A stretch of 41,037 nt of DNA from Cyclobacteriaceae bacterium. GTDB taxonomy: Bacteria; Bacteroidota; Bacteroidia; Cytophagales; Cyclobacteriaceae. A program made the translations under genes and the position numbers. Of this stretch, positions 39,501-41,037 are shown piece by piece. Under the pieces are notes generated by a model, which worked only from the letters and a program-made list of their open reading frames with translations, was not told the DNA's origin and did not search any database. Numbering within the stretch: position 1 is the stretch's first letter; each line of letters starts with the position of its first letter. The stretch covers positions 1-41,037 of the forward strand of contig JAEUUE010000064.1 in NCBI GenBank assembly GCA_016787605.1. Reading direction: 5' to 3'.

Positions 39501-40487
39501 TTAAGCCAGCGGTGTTACGTACGCCGTCTTCGGCGACTTCAGCGCTTCGCGCACCCAGCGTCCCCGTTCTTCGGCAATTCGCCGCACTTCGAGTCGCTCC
39601 TTGTTGCAGGGTCCGTCGCCGTTGATTACCCGTTTGAATTCTTCCCAGTCCGGCTCGGTGTAATCCCACCGCCCGGTGTCGGGGTTCTTCTTCAGTTTAG
39701 GATCGGGAATGGTGAAGCCCAGCTCCAGGATCTTCGGCACATACATGTCGAGGAACTGGTTTCGCATGTCGTCGTTGGTGCCCATCTTCACTTTCCAGCG
39801 CATGAGCACTTCGGTGTGGACCGAGATCTTGTCGGACGGACCGAAGAAGTGCATCATGGGTGGCCACCAGCGGTTGAGGGCTTCCTGGAACATGGCGCGC
39901 TGTTTGGGCGTGCCTGTCGCCAGGTAGATCACGCAGTGGTGGCCGTACTTCAGGTGGAACGACTCCTCGGCGCAGATGCGGTCGAGGGCCCGGCAATACG
40001 GTCCGTAGCTGCCTTTTGCGTTGGCGATCTGGTTGACGATCGCGCCCGCATCCACCAGCCAGGAGATGAAGCAGCAGTCGGCCCACGTGAACGTGGGGTA
40101 GTTGAAGATGTTCGAGTATTTGGATTTTCCGGTGATCAGGTCGTCGATCATTTGTTCGCGCGACTTGCCCAGCGTTTCGGCGGCGCTGTAGAGCAGCTGG
40201 GCGTGGCCCACCTCGTCCTGCACCTTCGCCATGAGCGACATCTTGCGTTTGAAGCCGGGGGCGCGCGTGATCCACGTGCCTTCCGGCAGGGCCCCGATGA
40301 TTTCGCTGTGCGCGTGCTGCTCGATCATCCGGATGAGTTGCTTGCGATACAATTGCGGCATCCAGTCGGTGGGCTCAATTTTCTCCCCCCGGGCGATGCG
40401 GGCTTCAAATTCGGCCAGCTTTGCCGGGTCTTCCTGGGCCAGGCTGTCGGTTTTTATCCCTTCAAAGGTGTTGCCTCCGCCGTACAT
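39501..40487 (-). CDS. paaA: 1,2-phenylacetyl-CoA epoxidase catalytic subunit PaaA
   Basis: The 328-residue PaaA carries the di-iron centre that converts phenylacetyl-CoA to its 1,2-epoxide. Ligand motifs are present in order: [11 protein letters not shown] (about 55-65), [10 protein letters not shown] (E92, H95) and [13 protein letters not shown] (about E174/E175, H178). These make up a ferritin-like four-helix arrangement. The segment [22 protein letters not shown] and the C-terminal [11 protein letters not shown] are also family features. It is the first gene of paaABC, with a TATCTTTG promoter core 34 bases upstream, and follows the slyD-like gene by 70 bases. Electrons would come from a PaaE reductase that is not in this window. 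Confidence 0.97.
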   Translation of the reverse strand: MYGGGNTFEGIKTDSLAQEDPAKLAEFEARIARGEKIEPTDWMPQLYRKQLIRMIEQHAHSEIIGALPEGTWITRAPGFKRKMSLMAKVQDEVGHAQLLYSAAETLGKSREQMIDDLITGKSKYSNIFNYPTFTWADCCFISWLVDAGAIVNQIANAKGSYGPYCRALDRICAEESFHLKYGHHCVIYLATGTPKQRAMFQEALNRWWPPMMHFFGPSDKISVHTEVLMRWKVKMGTNDDMRNQFLDMYVPKILELGFTIPDPKLKKNPDTGRWDYTEPDWEEFKRVINGDGPCNKERLEVRRIAEERGRWVREALKSPKTAYVTPLA

Positions 40488-40520
40488 ACGATGTTCAGAT
40501 TGGTTTGAGGAATTTCAGTT

Positions 40521-40528
40521 CAAAGATA
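40521..40528 (-). promoter_or_regulatory. -7 element of the paaABC operon
   Basis: The minus strand reads TATCTTTG, a full match to TAnnTTTG, in the gap between slyD and paaA, 33 bases before the paaA start codon. No clear -33 box is visible, as might be expected for a regulated promoter. Confidence 0.55.
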
Positions 40529-40557
40529 ACGCCGCTACCCCTGAAAATGTTGAGGTC

Positions 40558-41031
40558 CTAGTGGTCATGATGGCCACCCGGGCCGTGCACGTGGCCGTGC
40601 GCGATTTCTTCGGCGGTCGCCTGGCGTACATCCATGACTTCCACGTCGAAATTCAGGTCCACGCCGGCCAGGGCGTGGTTGGCATCGACAGTGACCTGTT
40701 CGAGGCCCACGTTGGTTACGGTAACCACCATGCCGTTATTGGCGTGGAATTGCATGCCTTTTTCCACTTTCTGGTCGCCAAAGGCCGACCGGGGGACCTG
40801 CTGAATGAGACGTTCATCGCGGACTCCATATCCTTTTTCCGGGCTGATTTTCAGTTTCAGTTTGACACCTTTCTCCTGGCCCTCCAGGCCTTCTTCCATG
40901 CCGGGGATCAGGTTGCCCTCGCCGTGGAGGTAATAGAGCGGGTCGCGGCCTGCGCTGCTGTCGAGGACCTGGCCGCTGTTGTCGGTCAGCGTATAATGGA
41001 TCGCTGCGACGGTGTGTTTGGTGATTTTCAT
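40558..41031 (-). CDS. slyD: SlyD-like FKBP-type peptidyl-prolyl isomerase
   Basis: The 157-residue product is a two-domain prolyl isomerase and chaperone of the cytoplasm. The split FKBP domain is seen as VAAIHYTLTDNSGQVLDSS (about 8-26), LYYLHGEGNLIPGMEEGLEG (about 32-51) and the closing strand LNFDVEVMDVR. The flap or chaperone insert lies between (about 68-125: PEKGYGVRDERLIQQVP..., FHANNGMVVTVTNV). A His-rich tail, HGHVHGPGGHHDH, fits metal binding as in SlyD. No signal peptide is present. The gene starts six bases from the window edge, so its promoter is not visible. It lies just upstream of paaABC on the same strand. Confidence 0.95.
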   Translation of the reverse strand: MKITKHTVAAIHYTLTDNSGQVLDSSAGRDPLYYLHGEGNLIPGMEEGLEGQEKGVKLKLKISPEKGYGVRDERLIQQVPRSAFGDQKVEKGMQFHANNGMVVTVTNVGLEQVTVDANHALAGVDLNFDVEVMDVRQATAEEIAHGHVHGPGGHHDH

Positions 41032-41037
41032 GTCTTA

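Overview
The window looks like a chromosome segment from a member of the Bacteroidota, most likely a Cytophagales-type bacterium with about 55-58% GC (eye estimate). The reasons are: repeated promoter cores of the Bacteroidota form TAnnTTTG, several with a TTG/TTTG box about 20 bp upstream; a C25-peptidase PorU2-like protein with a type IX secretion C-terminal domain; a DnaE with a fused N-terminal proofreading exonuclease; a three-gene succinate dehydrogenase with a five-helix cytochrome b subunit; and many lipoproteins and outer-membrane barrels. There is no transposase, integrase, phage gene or CRISPR array.

Left part (1-13,740): the tail of an amidinotransferase/arginine-deiminase-type enzyme; an AT-rich membrane protein; a decayed tRNA copy next to an intact tRNA-Ala(GGC); an AddAB-like helicase/nuclease pair for double-strand-break repair, whose first gene has no ordinary start codon; a tiny membrane protein; a glycosidase pair (GH92 and GH127) with overlapping ends; an AT-rich membrane-protein cassette between direct repeats that appears to have separated a YkgJ-type gene from its promoter; and thioredoxin.

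Middle (13,740-28,410): dnaE runs left, divergent from sdhCAB, with a promoter for each in the gap. Then come a small lipoprotein, two LPP20-like lipoproteins in a row, a DUF3052-like protein, a TetR regulator divergent from a four-helix membrane protein, and an ECF sigma factor / putative anti-sigma / outer-membrane barrel operon.

Right part (28,410-41,037): a leftward run of PadR regulator, PspC-type membrane protein, acyltransferase-like membrane protein and secreted small protein; a 1,649-residue PorU2-like protein; a paaABC block for phenylacetyl-CoA epoxidation in which PaaB is internally duplicated; and a SlyD-like prolyl isomerase. No gene-free stretch exceeds 300 bases once these features are placed. 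Most of the window is housekeeping or conserved envelope functions. The accessory-looking parts are about 1-1,200, 7,800-12,840 and the small palindromic repeats between genes. I found no clear undescribed multi-gene system. The best leads are the repeat-flanked cassette at 12,017-12,851, the start-less addA, the LPP20-like pair and the perfect palindrome upstream of trxA.
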